The position numbers were made by a program, and so were the translations under genes. This document shows, piece after piece, positions 1 through 5,313 of a stretch of 5,748 nt of DNA; positions within the stretch are counted from its first letter, which is position 1; the number at the start of each line of letters is the position of its first letter. The stretch comes from Pseudomonadota bacterium (GTDB lineage Bacteria; Desulfobacterota; BSN033; G020346125), in the NCBI GenBank assembly GCA_030673585.1, contig DAOVIU010000101.1:1-5748 (forward strand), written 5' to 3'. The notes below the pieces were generated by a model. It worked only from the letters and a program-made list of their open reading frames with translations. It did no database searches and had not been told where the DNA came from.

Positions 1-137
1 CCTTGAACATTACCATCGAAGATGCCTTTAAGCTCATCATGTCGGCGGGGATGTCCGTGCCCGCGAGACAGATCGGCCTCCCAAAGGGGGGTGACCAAGG
101 GGGAAAATCCTTTCCCCTCAATTCCAAGGCTGGTTGA
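1..137 (+). CDS. C-terminal end of a DUF502-type membrane protein (5' truncated)
   Basis: The window opens inside this gene: the frame beginning at base 3 is open for 44 codons to a TGA at 135-137. The visible start, LNITIEDAFKLIMSAGMSVP, resembles the conserved end of DUF502 proteins, which typically close with a 'veealklviSgGvvvP'-like segment after two membrane spans. That comparison is from memory. The last 24 residues (Gly/Lys/Pro/Ser-rich) look like an unconserved tail. DUF502 proteins are predicted inner-membrane proteins of unknown function; the membrane spans would lie to the left of the window. The stop sits 46 bp before the chosen start of the downstream hydrolase on the same strand, so the two may be co-transcribed. 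I am confident of the reading frame and moderately confident of the family. Confidence 0.65.
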   Translation, partial: LNITIEDAFKLIMSAGMSVPARQIGLPKGGDQGGKSFPLNSKAG

Positions 138-183
138 CCACCATTTTCTCCTCATCTTGGTTGGGGACGGTCGAGATAATCCG

Positions 184-1245
184 ATGGCCCTGGATTTTCC
201 ACTACAGGTTTGGAAGGGGGCGGAGGGAAAACCCGTCCTTATCCTCATCCATGGCTTGGGTGCGACGGAGAAGAGCTGGACCAATCCCTATGAGGAATTC
301 CTCGGGAAGGGGAAACTATCCTTTGATTACGTGCTGGCGGATTATCTGGAAAGGCCTTCTCCCCCGTACTTTTCATTGGGGCAGCATAGGAACTACTGCC
401 TTTCTACCCCGTTGCGGAGTCTCTCCTCCAGGCCACGTCCCCTGTGGGAGATCTTCAAGGATAGAGGGTACAACCTGCTAACGTGGACCCAGAGCAAGCC
501 GTATGGGCCAATTGCCCTGGCGGTGGAAGAGCTCAATGGGATAGTGGCGGAGTCGGAGGCCATATTCGGCACTGGATCGCCTTTTATTTTCATCGGTCAT
601 AGTCGAGGGGGCCTGGTGGCCCGAAAATGGATTCAAGATCACCCCGATAAAAGGAACCGAATCGAGGGGCTCATCCTTCTGGCCTGTCCGAACGGGGGAA
701 GCAGGCTGGCCAATGTGGGCGACTTCTTCGCCCGGGCAGTCAAGACCGTTGGTCGATTTGTGCCCAGGGAACTGTCGCTCGACGGTGGGAGGATCTCCCT
801 TCGGTTAGCCGCCTTTTACGAGGAATTGGCGGAGTTATTCAGGGGGGTGGCCCTGGAAGAGCTCCGTCCTCATTCAGCCTTCATCCGACGGATAAAAAGT
901 GGGGAGCCCGATGAGCAGCGAAGCCGCATACGGTACCTCAATCTGGTGGCAACGAGCACCGTCTTTACGAAGCTCTACCGAATCTCGACAGGGGAAATCG
1001 GGGAATTGAAGGAAGTAATCTCCTTGATCGATTCCCTTCCCAAGATGATCCCGCCCATGATGCTGCCCGACGAGATCGTAAACGGCAAGGGGGATGGTTT
1101 GGTGTCAAAGGAGAGGGCCAGAATGGCGTGGATAGGGCCGGGATCACAGAAGGAATTCAATATCAACCATCTCAGGATGCTCATAGACGCCGATGTGCGA
1201 GGGGAGATCTTCCGATTCCTCGAGAGTATTGGGGAGCAGACGTGA
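184..1245 (+). CDS. Alpha/beta hydrolase, lipase/PGAP1-like serine esterase
   Basis: This is a 353-residue alpha/beta-hydrolase. The N-terminal strand VLILIHGLG (residues 18-26) supplies the HGxG oxyanion-hole motif. The nucleophile elbow GHSRGG places the catalytic serine at residue 140. GDGLVS puts the likely acid at Asp304, and NINHLRML puts the likely base at His329, so the triad looks complete. LACPNGGSRLA just after the elbow and ELRPHSAF further on are typical of lipase/PGAP1/DUF676-like hydrolases. The roughly 110 residues between them probably form a lid. The substrate is unknown; a lipid or ester is a guess. No signal peptide is seen with this start, so a cytoplasmic enzyme is expected. 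The frame is open back to base 22, but that stretch overlaps the DUF502-type tail and reads as low-quality sequence, so ATG 184 is preferred. A TTG at 157 is an alternative, and no strong ribosome-binding site decides between them. The gene may be co-transcribed with the upstream gene. Confidence 0.85.
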   Translation: MALDFPLQVWKGAEGKPVLILIHGLGATEKSWTNPYEEFLGKGKLSFDYVLADYLERPSPPYFSLGQHRNYCLSTPLRSLSSRPRPLWEIFKDRGYNLLTWTQSKPYGPIALAVEELNGIVAESEAIFGTGSPFIFIGHSRGGLVARKWIQDHPDKRNRIEGLILLACPNGGSRLANVGDFFARAVKTVGRFVPRELSLDGGRISLRLAAFYEELAELFRGVALEELRPHSAFIRRIKSGEPDEQRSRIRYLNLVATSTVFTKLYRISTGEIGELKEVISLIDSLPKMIPPMMLPDEIVNGKGDGLVSKERARMAWIGPGSQKEFNINHLRMLIDADVRGEIFRFLESIGEQT

Positions 1246-1377
1246 GAGGGTTATGATGAAAGATGGAATTGGGATTTGAAGCACAGTTGCGACACTACAC
1301 CTCCTCTCATTGACCTCACAGCGGCAGTACTCCAACAGCCAAGCACCCCGTGACCCACCCCCCTATTTAATCGTGAA

Positions 1378-1403
1378 ACTGTAACACTGCATCACTGTAT
1401 AAT
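1378..1403. repeat. Three phased 8-bp ACTG repeats ending in a TATAAT hexamer
   Basis: Three consecutive 8-bp units each begin with ACTG: ACTGTAAC, ACTGCATC and ACTGTATA, at 1378, 1386 and 1394. The last unit runs into TATAAT at 1398-1403. Reading right on the plus strand, the hexamer could be a -10 element, although no good -35 lies 16-18 bp upstream. A transcript from it would run antisense into the 3' end of the ATPase gene. The repeats are clear, but their function is unknown and they may be chance. Confidence 0.4.
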
Positions 1404-1420
1404 TTCGCGCGCAGAGCTCG

Positions 1421-1455
1421 TTTGCCTGGTTTTTAAGAGACCTTCTAGAGGCAAG
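1421..1455. other. Imperfect hairpin downstream of both converging genes
   Basis: TTGCCT (1422-1427) pairs with AGGCAA (1449-1454), extended by a T-G wobble. Inside it, GGTTT (1428-1432) can pair with AGACC (1438-1442), also with one wobble, leaving a TTCTAG bulge on the 3' side. The position just beyond the ATPase stop would suit a 3' stabilising or terminating structure. Neither strand has a T-run after the stem, so it is not called a terminator. Confidence 0.3.
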
Positions 1456-1474
1456 CGGGGACTTGGGGGGACCA

Positions 1475-2455
1475 TTATGAGCCGCAGATTTGTTCCTCGA
1501 ATTTCCTGATGATTTCATCGGTGATATGGCAGCGATCTTGTCCCTTCAGGCTCTTATACTCGTACAAGAAATGGCATAACATATTGATCATGTAAGGCAT
1601 GCCCTTGGAAAGGGAGAAGATCCGCCCGATGGTTTCATCGTCGAAGAAGGATTTTTCATGATCGTCGAGGGGTTTCCGGACGCATTCCACCACCTGGCTG
1701 AGATGGAGCAACTTATCGACCTTGATGGTAATAAACTGCCTCCTGAAGGGGGAGAAGATCTTATCCATCTCGGGAAACATCCGGTCCGTACCCGATAAGA
1801 TGTACATATATCCGAAGAGGGAATCGATAATATTTCGTTGTTTCTGAATGAGGGCGGTGTTCTTGGAGAGGAGGTCGCATTCATCGAGGAGGACGACGAT
1901 CACCTTGATCCCCCTTTGGGAGAAGCCGTTGATCAAGGTTCGAAAACCTTCAATAGCGATGCGTTGCGGGATGTGAAGATCGAGCCTGTTCTGTTTTGCC
2001 GCGTTGATGCAGGAGTCTGGGAAGAGCAGCTTTTCATCGATGGTTCCGTCTTTTCTGATCTCGTAAAAAAAGAGGGGCTCGTTATGGTCGTGGAGGAACT
2101 TCTTGGGGCGTCCCGGGAGCTCACGCTTGGATGGCCATACATAGAGTCCCCTTTTCAGACCTTCCCCGATGATGTTGCTGAAGATTTCCCGGAAGAAGAG
2201 GTATTCGGAGGTGACGAGGTCCACGTTGAGGTCCACGTGAACCATCAGCATGTCCTGTTCATCTTTAAAAAGGCCTTGGATGACGTTGAGAAGGCTCGTT
2301 TTTCCCGAGGCCCTATTCCCCTGAAGGGCCAAATGAAAATTACTCCCGTTCCGATTGAGGTTGATATAGTACTTGATTTCGTTTAGTTCCCGGTCACGCC
2401 CCCCCAGGAAGGCATGTTCTTGAACCGGCCTCGTGAAATTGTAGGGATTCCGCAT
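1475..2455 (-). CDS. ORC/AAA-like P-loop ATPase of unknown role
   Basis: This is a 326-residue soluble ATPase with no signal peptide or obvious membrane segment. It has an N-terminal FLGGRDRELNEIK segment (16-28), like the entry to AAA_16/ORC-type and STAND ATPase modules. The Walker A motif is GNRASGKT (46-53), and Walker B is VIVVLLDE (185-192). A sensor-1-like LSGTD follows (220-224), then paired arginines (R238, R239) where an arginine finger could lie. A KGMPYMINML segment after the core resembles the 'G-x-P' lid region of ORC-like ATPases. About 60 residues between the third core strand and Walker B (near 105-165) look like an insertion. There is no fused effector or DNA-binding domain that I recognise; a short C-terminal helical region follows the lid. 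The ATG is preceded by GAGG 6 nt upstream. It lies 107 bp after folE2 on the same strand and may have its own promoter. Its biological role cannot be told from sequence; ATP binding and hydrolysis is well supported. Confidence 0.85.
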   Translation of the reverse strand: MRNPYNFTRPVQEHAFLGGRDRELNEIKYYINLNRNGSNFHLALQGNRASGKTSLLNVIQGLFKDEQDMLMVHVDLNVDLVTSEYLFFREIFSNIIGEGLKRGLYVWPSKRELPGRPKKFLHDHNEPLFFYEIRKDGTIDEKLLFPDSCINAAKQNRLDLHIPQRIAIEGFRTLINGFSQRGIKVIVVLLDECDLLSKNTALIQKQRNIIDSLFGYMYILSGTDRMFPEMDKIFSPFRRQFITIKVDKLLHLSQVVECVRKPLDDHEKSFFDDETIGRIFSLSKGMPYMINMLCHFLYEYKSLKGQDRCHITDEIIRKFEEQICGS

Positions 2456-2458
2456 CGT

Positions 2459-2552
2459 GGGCCTCGGAAATGAGTTGGTGTATCCGGAATAGAGGTAGAA
2501 GCAAAAACTATACCATCTCTATTTACACAATGGGGAGACCGATGCGAGGCCC
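2459..2552 (-). repeat. 8-bp inverted repeat bracketing the folE2-ATPase gap
   Basis: GGGCCTCG at 2459-2466 and its exact complement CGAGGCCC at 2545-2552 flank 78 nt of intergenic DNA. In the minus-strand transcript the 3' arm contains the GAGG that serves as the ribosome-binding site of the ATPase gene, 6 nt before its ATG. Pairing of the arms could mask that site in RNA read through from folE2. The long loop makes this weak, and the repeat may be coincidental. Confidence 0.3.
2507..2515 (-). promoter_or_regulatory. Possible extended -10 promoter for the ATPase gene
   Basis: On the minus strand this reads TGGTATAGT: a TGn extension plus TATAGT, five of six matches to the -10 consensus. It is identical to the -10 region proposed for xseA. 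The -35 position shows no good match. Transcription would begin around base 2500, leaving a leader of about 45 nt before the ATPase ATG. It would start between the arms of the inverted repeat, so such a transcript would escape the pairing. Confidence 0.35.
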
Positions 2553-2562
2553 CTTTTCCGAG

Positions 2563-3351
2563 TTACAGTGGTTGGGTAACCCCATTCCTGTTTCTCTCCA
2601 CGAAGGCGTATGCGCTGTGGTTGTGGATGCTTTCGAAATTCTCCGACTCCACGGTGAACCACGTGATGTTTTCATCGGCCATCAGTCTTTCCGAGACTTC
2701 CCTGACGACATCCTCCACGAACATCGGTTTTTCGTAGGCCCTTTCCGTGACGTACTGTTCATCGGGGCGTTTGAGGATGGAAAAGACATCGCAGCTGGCG
2801 CAGCCCTCTATGAGGTCGATAACATCTTCAATCCAGATAAACCGGTTGAAACGGAAGTGGGCCGTCACAAGGCCTCTCTGGTTATGGGCGCCGTACCGGC
2901 TAATTTCCTTGGAGCATGGACAGACGGTGGTTATGGGAACGGTAACCCCCATGTAGAAGTCCTCGATTTCATCGCTTGAGCCGCAGAATCGACACCGGTA
3001 TTCCAGCAGGCTCTTCGATCTGGTCACCGGTGCCCTCTTCTGGATGAAATATGGGAACTCGATTTCCAAGTGAGCTTTTTGGGCCCGAAGTTTCACTTTC
3101 ATCTCGTTGAGGATCTTGGAGAAATTCTTGATGGCAATACTGCCCCTATATTTGTTGAGGATCTCGACGAAACGGCTCATATGGGTTCCCTTGAAATGGT
3201 GTGGAAGATCGACGTACATATTGACGCTGGCCACGGTATGTTGCACCCCGTGGTATTTGTCCAGAACGGTGATGGGGTAACTGATATCCTTTACCCCAAC
3301 CTTGTTTATTTCGATGTTTCGCCAGTCCTTTTGGTTTTGAATGTCACGCAT
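2563..3351 (-). CDS. folE2: GTP cyclohydrolase IB (FolE2 / GCYH-IB)
   Basis: This enzyme converts GTP to 7,8-dihydroneopterin triphosphate plus formate, the first step of folate and queuosine synthesis. The 262-residue length and the whole pattern match FolE2. The N-terminus is MRDIQNQKDWRNIEINKVG, then KGTHMSRF (54-61), VTVPITTVCPCSKEIS (136-151), GAHNQRG (154-160), RPDEQYVTERAYE (195-207) and ESENFESIHNH (235-245). Cys144 is the likely catalytic cysteine and His156 a likely active-site or metal residue, by analogy with characterised GCYH-IB. An extra CxxC (120-123) precedes the CPC motif; whether it binds metal is unknown. The frame extends nine codons upstream, but ATG 3351 matches the family N-terminus and has GAGG 9 nt before it. 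The start overlaps the end of queD by 8 nt, indicating translational coupling. In many bacteria FolE2 replaces or backs up the zinc enzyme FolE and is induced by zinc limitation. Confidence 0.96.
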   Translation of the reverse strand: MRDIQNQKDWRNIEINKVGVKDISYPITVLDKYHGVQHTVASVNMYVDLPHHFKGTHMSRFVEILNKYRGSIAIKNFSKILNEMKVKLRAQKAHLEIEFPYFIQKRAPVTRSKSLLEYRCRFCGSSDEIEDFYMGVTVPITTVCPCSKEISRYGAHNQRGLVTAHFRFNRFIWIEDVIDLIEGCASCDVFSILKRPDEQYVTERAYEKPMFVEDVVREVSERLMADENITWFTVESENFESIHNHSAYAFVERNRNGVTQPL

Positions 3352-3727
3352 TGTTCTCATCCTCATAGTAGCAAGCACAGGCCCCCGCGGATTCCCAAGC
3401 CGTCACCTTGGTTAGCCTGGCTTGACCTCCTTCAAGTCGATCCTTGAGGTGGTCGAAGATATATTTAGCGATATTTTCCGATGATGGGTTGACCTCGGCG
3501 AAATAGGGGATTTCGTTGAGGTACCTATGGTCAAGGGTTTCCAGGACCGTTTGCGTGATCTCCTTTAACTTTCTGAAGTCCAAAACCATTCCGTCCTCCC
3601 CCAATTCCGATGATGAGACGAAGATCTCGACCTTCCAGTTATGCCCGTGGAGGTTTTCACATTGCCCATTGTAATCCCTGAGATGGTGAGCTCCCGAAAA
3701 AGAGGACTCGATTTTGATTTCATACAT
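3344..3727 (-). CDS. queD: 6-carboxy-5,6,7,8-tetrahydropterin synthase (QueD/PTPS family)
   Basis: This is a 127-residue PTPS-family enzyme that acts on 7,8-dihydroneopterin triphosphate, the product of the neighbouring FolE2. QueD makes 6-carboxytetrahydropterin for the 7-deazaguanine pathway to queuosine. The zinc ligands are His14 (in SGAHH), His27 and His29 (LHGH). Cys23 is the catalytic cysteine, and LDHRYLN (65-71) supplies the Asp66/His67 pair. ENIAKYIF and the C-terminal WESAGACACYY with Glu112 match the substrate-binding end. The motif around the zinc site is CENLHGH. It satisfies both the CxxxHGH pattern of QueD and the ExxHGH pattern of PTPS-III enzymes that bypass FolB in folate synthesis, so a dual role is possible. 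ATG 3727 fits the family N-terminus (MYEIKIESSFSGAHH), with GGGGA 5 nt upstream. A GTG four codons earlier is also in frame. It is the first gene of the minus-strand queD-folE2 pair. Confidence 0.93.
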   Translation of the reverse strand: MYEIKIESSFSGAHHLRDYNGQCENLHGHNWKVEIFVSSSELGEDGMVLDFRKLKEITQTVLETLDHRYLNEIPYFAEVNPSSENIAKYIFDHLKDRLEGGQARLTKVTAWESAGACACYYEDENNA

Positions 3728-3750
3728 GGTCGTCCCCACACCCGAAGTGC

Positions 3751-3764
3751 ATAATGATCATTAT
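3751..3764. promoter_or_regulatory. Perfect 14-bp palindrome, candidate operator for queD-folE2
   Basis: ATAATGATCATTAT is identical to its own reverse complement over all 14 bases. It covers the downstream edge of the proposed queD -10 and the expected transcription start, a classic position for repressor binding. Its AATGAT/ATCATT half-sites resemble the AT-rich half-sites of Fur-family regulators but are too short for a canonical Fur box. Given that folE2 genes are often under Zur control, a Zur-like or other Fur-family repressor is a reasonable guess, no more. Confidence 0.45.
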
Positions 3765-3791
3765 TATATTCCATTGGTGAACCTCCTACAA
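3763..3791 (-). promoter_or_regulatory. Candidate promoter of the queD-folE2 pair
   Basis: On the minus strand TTGTAG (3786-3791) is followed after exactly 17 bp by TATAAT (3763-3768). The -10 is a perfect consensus; the -35 matches only three of six positions. Transcription would start near 3756, giving a leader of about 29 nt before queD. The element competes with an alternative reading of the same bases, in which an AGGAGG ribosome-binding site (3782-3787) precedes an ATG at 3774. Confidence 0.5.
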
Positions 3792-3917
3792 GATACCATC
3801 GGTTCTGAAATCGAGATACGGGGATACCATTTCGCGGGTTCCATGACCTTGTCCAACGTGAACTCCAGCAAGACCTCCCCTGCCCGCCTCTTCCACGGAT
3901 CGAGTTCGATTTTCCCA
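3764..3917 (-). other. Coding-like open frame upstream of queD, possible gene remnant
   Basis: One minus-strand frame is open for about 79 codons, from after a TGA near base 4003 to a TAA at 3764-3766. From 3917 down it reads with normal amino-acid balance: it begins YFNGKIELDPWKRR, continues through EVLLEFTLDKVMEPAKWYP and ends SCRRFTNGI. There is no ATG with a good ribosome-binding site. The available starts are TTG 3871 (35 residues) and ATG 3844 (26 residues). It ends beside AGGAGG and the ATG at 3774, an arrangement typical of a gene-gene junction within an operon. I recognise no family. It could be the 3' stump of a lost upstream gene or a chance open frame in GC-balanced DNA. Confidence 0.22.
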
Positions 3918-3946
3918 TTGAAATAAGGGAGGCTCTTTGGTATAGT
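3918..3946 (+). promoter_or_regulatory. Sigma70-type promoter of xseA
   Basis: TTGAAA (3918-3923) and TATAGT (3941-3946) each match five of six consensus bases and are separated by exactly 17 bp. The -10 also carries a TGG (TGn) extension. Transcription would start near 3953, leaving a leader of about 20 nt that ends in the xseA ribosome-binding site. This is the best promoter-like element in the window. Confidence 0.65.
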
Positions 3947-3960
3947 CGGCCCAGGTCCAA

Positions 3961-3967
3961 GGGGAGG
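3961..3967 (+). promoter_or_regulatory. Ribosome-binding site that fixes the xseA GTG start
   Basis: GGGGAGG lies 5 nt before GTG 3973, a strong Shine-Dalgarno match at a good distance. No ATG of comparable quality occurs in this frame nearby, so the GTG is taken as the start. Confidence 0.7.
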
Positions 3968-3972
3968 TACCC

Positions 3973-5313
3973 GTGCAAATCCATGGGGAGTTTGTCTATA
4001 CCGTCAGCCAATTGACCCAGGAGATAAAGGACCTTTTGGGGGAACACTTCATCGATATCTGGGTAGAGGGGGAGGTCTCCAACGTGAGGGTCCCCCCCTC
4101 GGGCCACATCTATTTTACCCTGAAGGACAAATGGAGCCAGATGAGGGCCCTCATCTTCAAACAGCAGGCCCGTGATCTGCCCTTCACTCCCGAAGATGGT
4201 CTTCACATTGTATGCCGGGGAAGGGTGTCCCTTTATGAGCCACGGGGGGAATACCAGTTAATTCTGGACTACATGGAGCCTAAGGGCATCGGGGCTCTCC
4301 AGATAGCCTTTGAACAGTTGAAGGGTCGTCTGAAGGCGGAGGGGCTTTTCGAGGAGGAGCGAAAGAGATCCCTTCCCATTGTCCCCAGGCGGATCGGGAT
4401 AGTGACGTCCCCATCAGGCGCGGCAATTCGGGATATGCTTCAGATCGTCCATCGGCGTTTTCCCAACGTGGGGATATTGATCTGCCCGGTTAGGGTCCAG
4501 GGAGCAGAATCCCCCCTTGAGATTGCTCAGGCAGTCCGGGATCTGAACGAGCTGGGGGATGTGGAGGTTATCATAGTGGGAAGGGGAGGAGGGTCCCTTG
4601 AAGACCTGTGGGCCTTCAACCACGAGGGGGTGGCAAGGGCCATCTATGAGTCACGGATTCCCGTCATCTCCGCGGTGGGTCATGAGACGGATTTCACCAT
4701 CGCCGATTTTGTGGCGGATATACGGGCACCGACCCCTTCGGCCGCAGCGGAGCTGGTTGTCAGGGAGAAGGCCGAATTGGATCGAGTCATTCAGGGCTTA
4801 AACCTGAGAATGATCGGCTGCATGAGGCAATACTTAGAGTTGTTGAGGGGTCGCATCGATGGGGCAAAGAAGGGCTTGGCGGATCCCCGTAAGAGGGTAG
4901 AGCGGTTTTTGAAACACCTCAATGAGCTGTCGCGTCGTCTGTCTGCGGGTGGCCATCGGCTCGTGGTAGATGCGCAGAACAGGGCCGATAGCTTGAGGGA
5001 AAAACTGCTCTACAGGAATCCTCATGAAAGGGCCGAGGTATTCGAAGTGAGGGTTTCGCGATTGACGAGGGATTTGAGTGGTGCTATCCACAGGAGAATT
5101 TGGGAAGGGGAGAATCGAGTAAGCCAGTTGGTTTCCAACTTGGACAACCTCAGCCCCTTAGCCATTCTCAAGAGGGGATATAGCATCACCAGGAAGTATC
5201 CATCCGATGAGATCGTAAAGGACGCACACGCAGTGGCAAAGGGCGAGAGGGTAAAGGTGAAGTTGTATCGGGGGGAGATCCTATGCGAAGTAGAGGAATC
5301 TGGCTTGTCGTAG
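3973..5313 (+). CDS. xseA: Exodeoxyribonuclease VII large subunit
   Basis: XseA is the catalytic large subunit of exonuclease VII, a cytoplasmic metal-independent single-strand DNA exonuclease that works with several copies of XseB. The 446 residues match the usual family length. An N-terminal OB-fold (about 1-100) includes YTVSQLTQEIKDLL, WVEGEVSN and SGHIYFTLKD, followed by the linker LKAEGLF. The catalytic domain starts near RRIGIVTSPSGAAIRDML. It carries GRGGGSLEDLW (203-213), SAVGHETD with His237, and RAPTPSAAAE (251-260), all hallmark motifs. A long helical region, likely the coiled coil that recruits XseB, runs from about 260 to 390. LSPLAILKRGYSI (394-406) closes the conserved part. 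The gene is complete with no sign of damage. It is divergent from queD and has its own promoter. Its end overlaps the next gene by 31 nt, so the two are likely one operon. xseB is not in the window. Confidence 0.97.
   Translation: MQIHGEFVYTVSQLTQEIKDLLGEHFIDIWVEGEVSNVRVPPSGHIYFTLKDKWSQMRALIFKQQARDLPFTPEDGLHIVCRGRVSLYEPRGEYQLILDYMEPKGIGALQIAFEQLKGRLKAEGLFEEERKRSLPIVPRRIGIVTSPSGAAIRDMLQIVHRRFPNVGILICPVRVQGAESPLEIAQAVRDLNELGDVEVIIVGRGGGSLEDLWAFNHEGVARAIYESRIPVISAVGHETDFTIADFVADIRAPTPSAAAELVVREKAELDRVIQGLNLRMIGCMRQYLELLRGRIDGAKKGLADPRKRVERFLKHLNELSRRLSAGGHRLVVDAQNRADSLREKLLYRNPHERAEVFEVRVSRLTRDLSGAIHRRIWEGENRVSQLVSNLDNLSPLAILKRGYSITRKYPSDEIVKDAHAVAKGERVKVKLYRGEILCEVEESGLS

Larger units (their letters stand above)
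1246..1474. other. Convergent intergenic gap with no gene
   Basis: These 229 bp separate the ends of the plus-strand hydrolase and the minus-strand ATPase. No convincing reading frame is seen on either strand, and there is no tRNA-like cloverleaf. The right half holds phased ACTG repeats running into a TATAAT hexamer and a small hairpin, listed separately. No GC-rich hairpin followed by a T-run was found on either strand, so the terminators expected between converging genes are not evident; they may be Rho-dependent. Confidence 0.6.

Noticed and set aside
22..183. 54-codon N-terminal extension of the hydrolase frame
   Set aside because: It overlaps the DUF502-type tail, is rich in Ser/Arg/Cys/Pro like an off-frame reading, and the hydrolase fold starts right after ATG 184.
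1421..1455. Hairpin read as an intrinsic terminator
   Set aside because: No T-run follows the stem on either strand, and the stem has a six-base bulge.
1246..1474. tRNA or small RNA gene in the convergent gap
   Set aside because: No cloverleaf with T-arm GTTCRA-like sequence could be found, and no promoter-terminator pair encloses a structured stretch.
1838..2386. 182-codon plus-strand open frame
   Set aside because: It lies wholly antisense to the ATPase gene, has an acidic, low-complexity composition expected of a complementary frame, and lacks a ribosome-binding site.
2470..2979. 169-codon plus-strand open frame
   Set aside because: Most of it is antisense to folE2, whose motifs are unambiguous; no family features.
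3565..4206. 213-codon minus-strand open frame
   Set aside because: It runs antisense through the conserved xseA N-terminus and then out of frame through queD. Only its internal ATG at 3774, with the AGGAGG before it, was kept as a finding.
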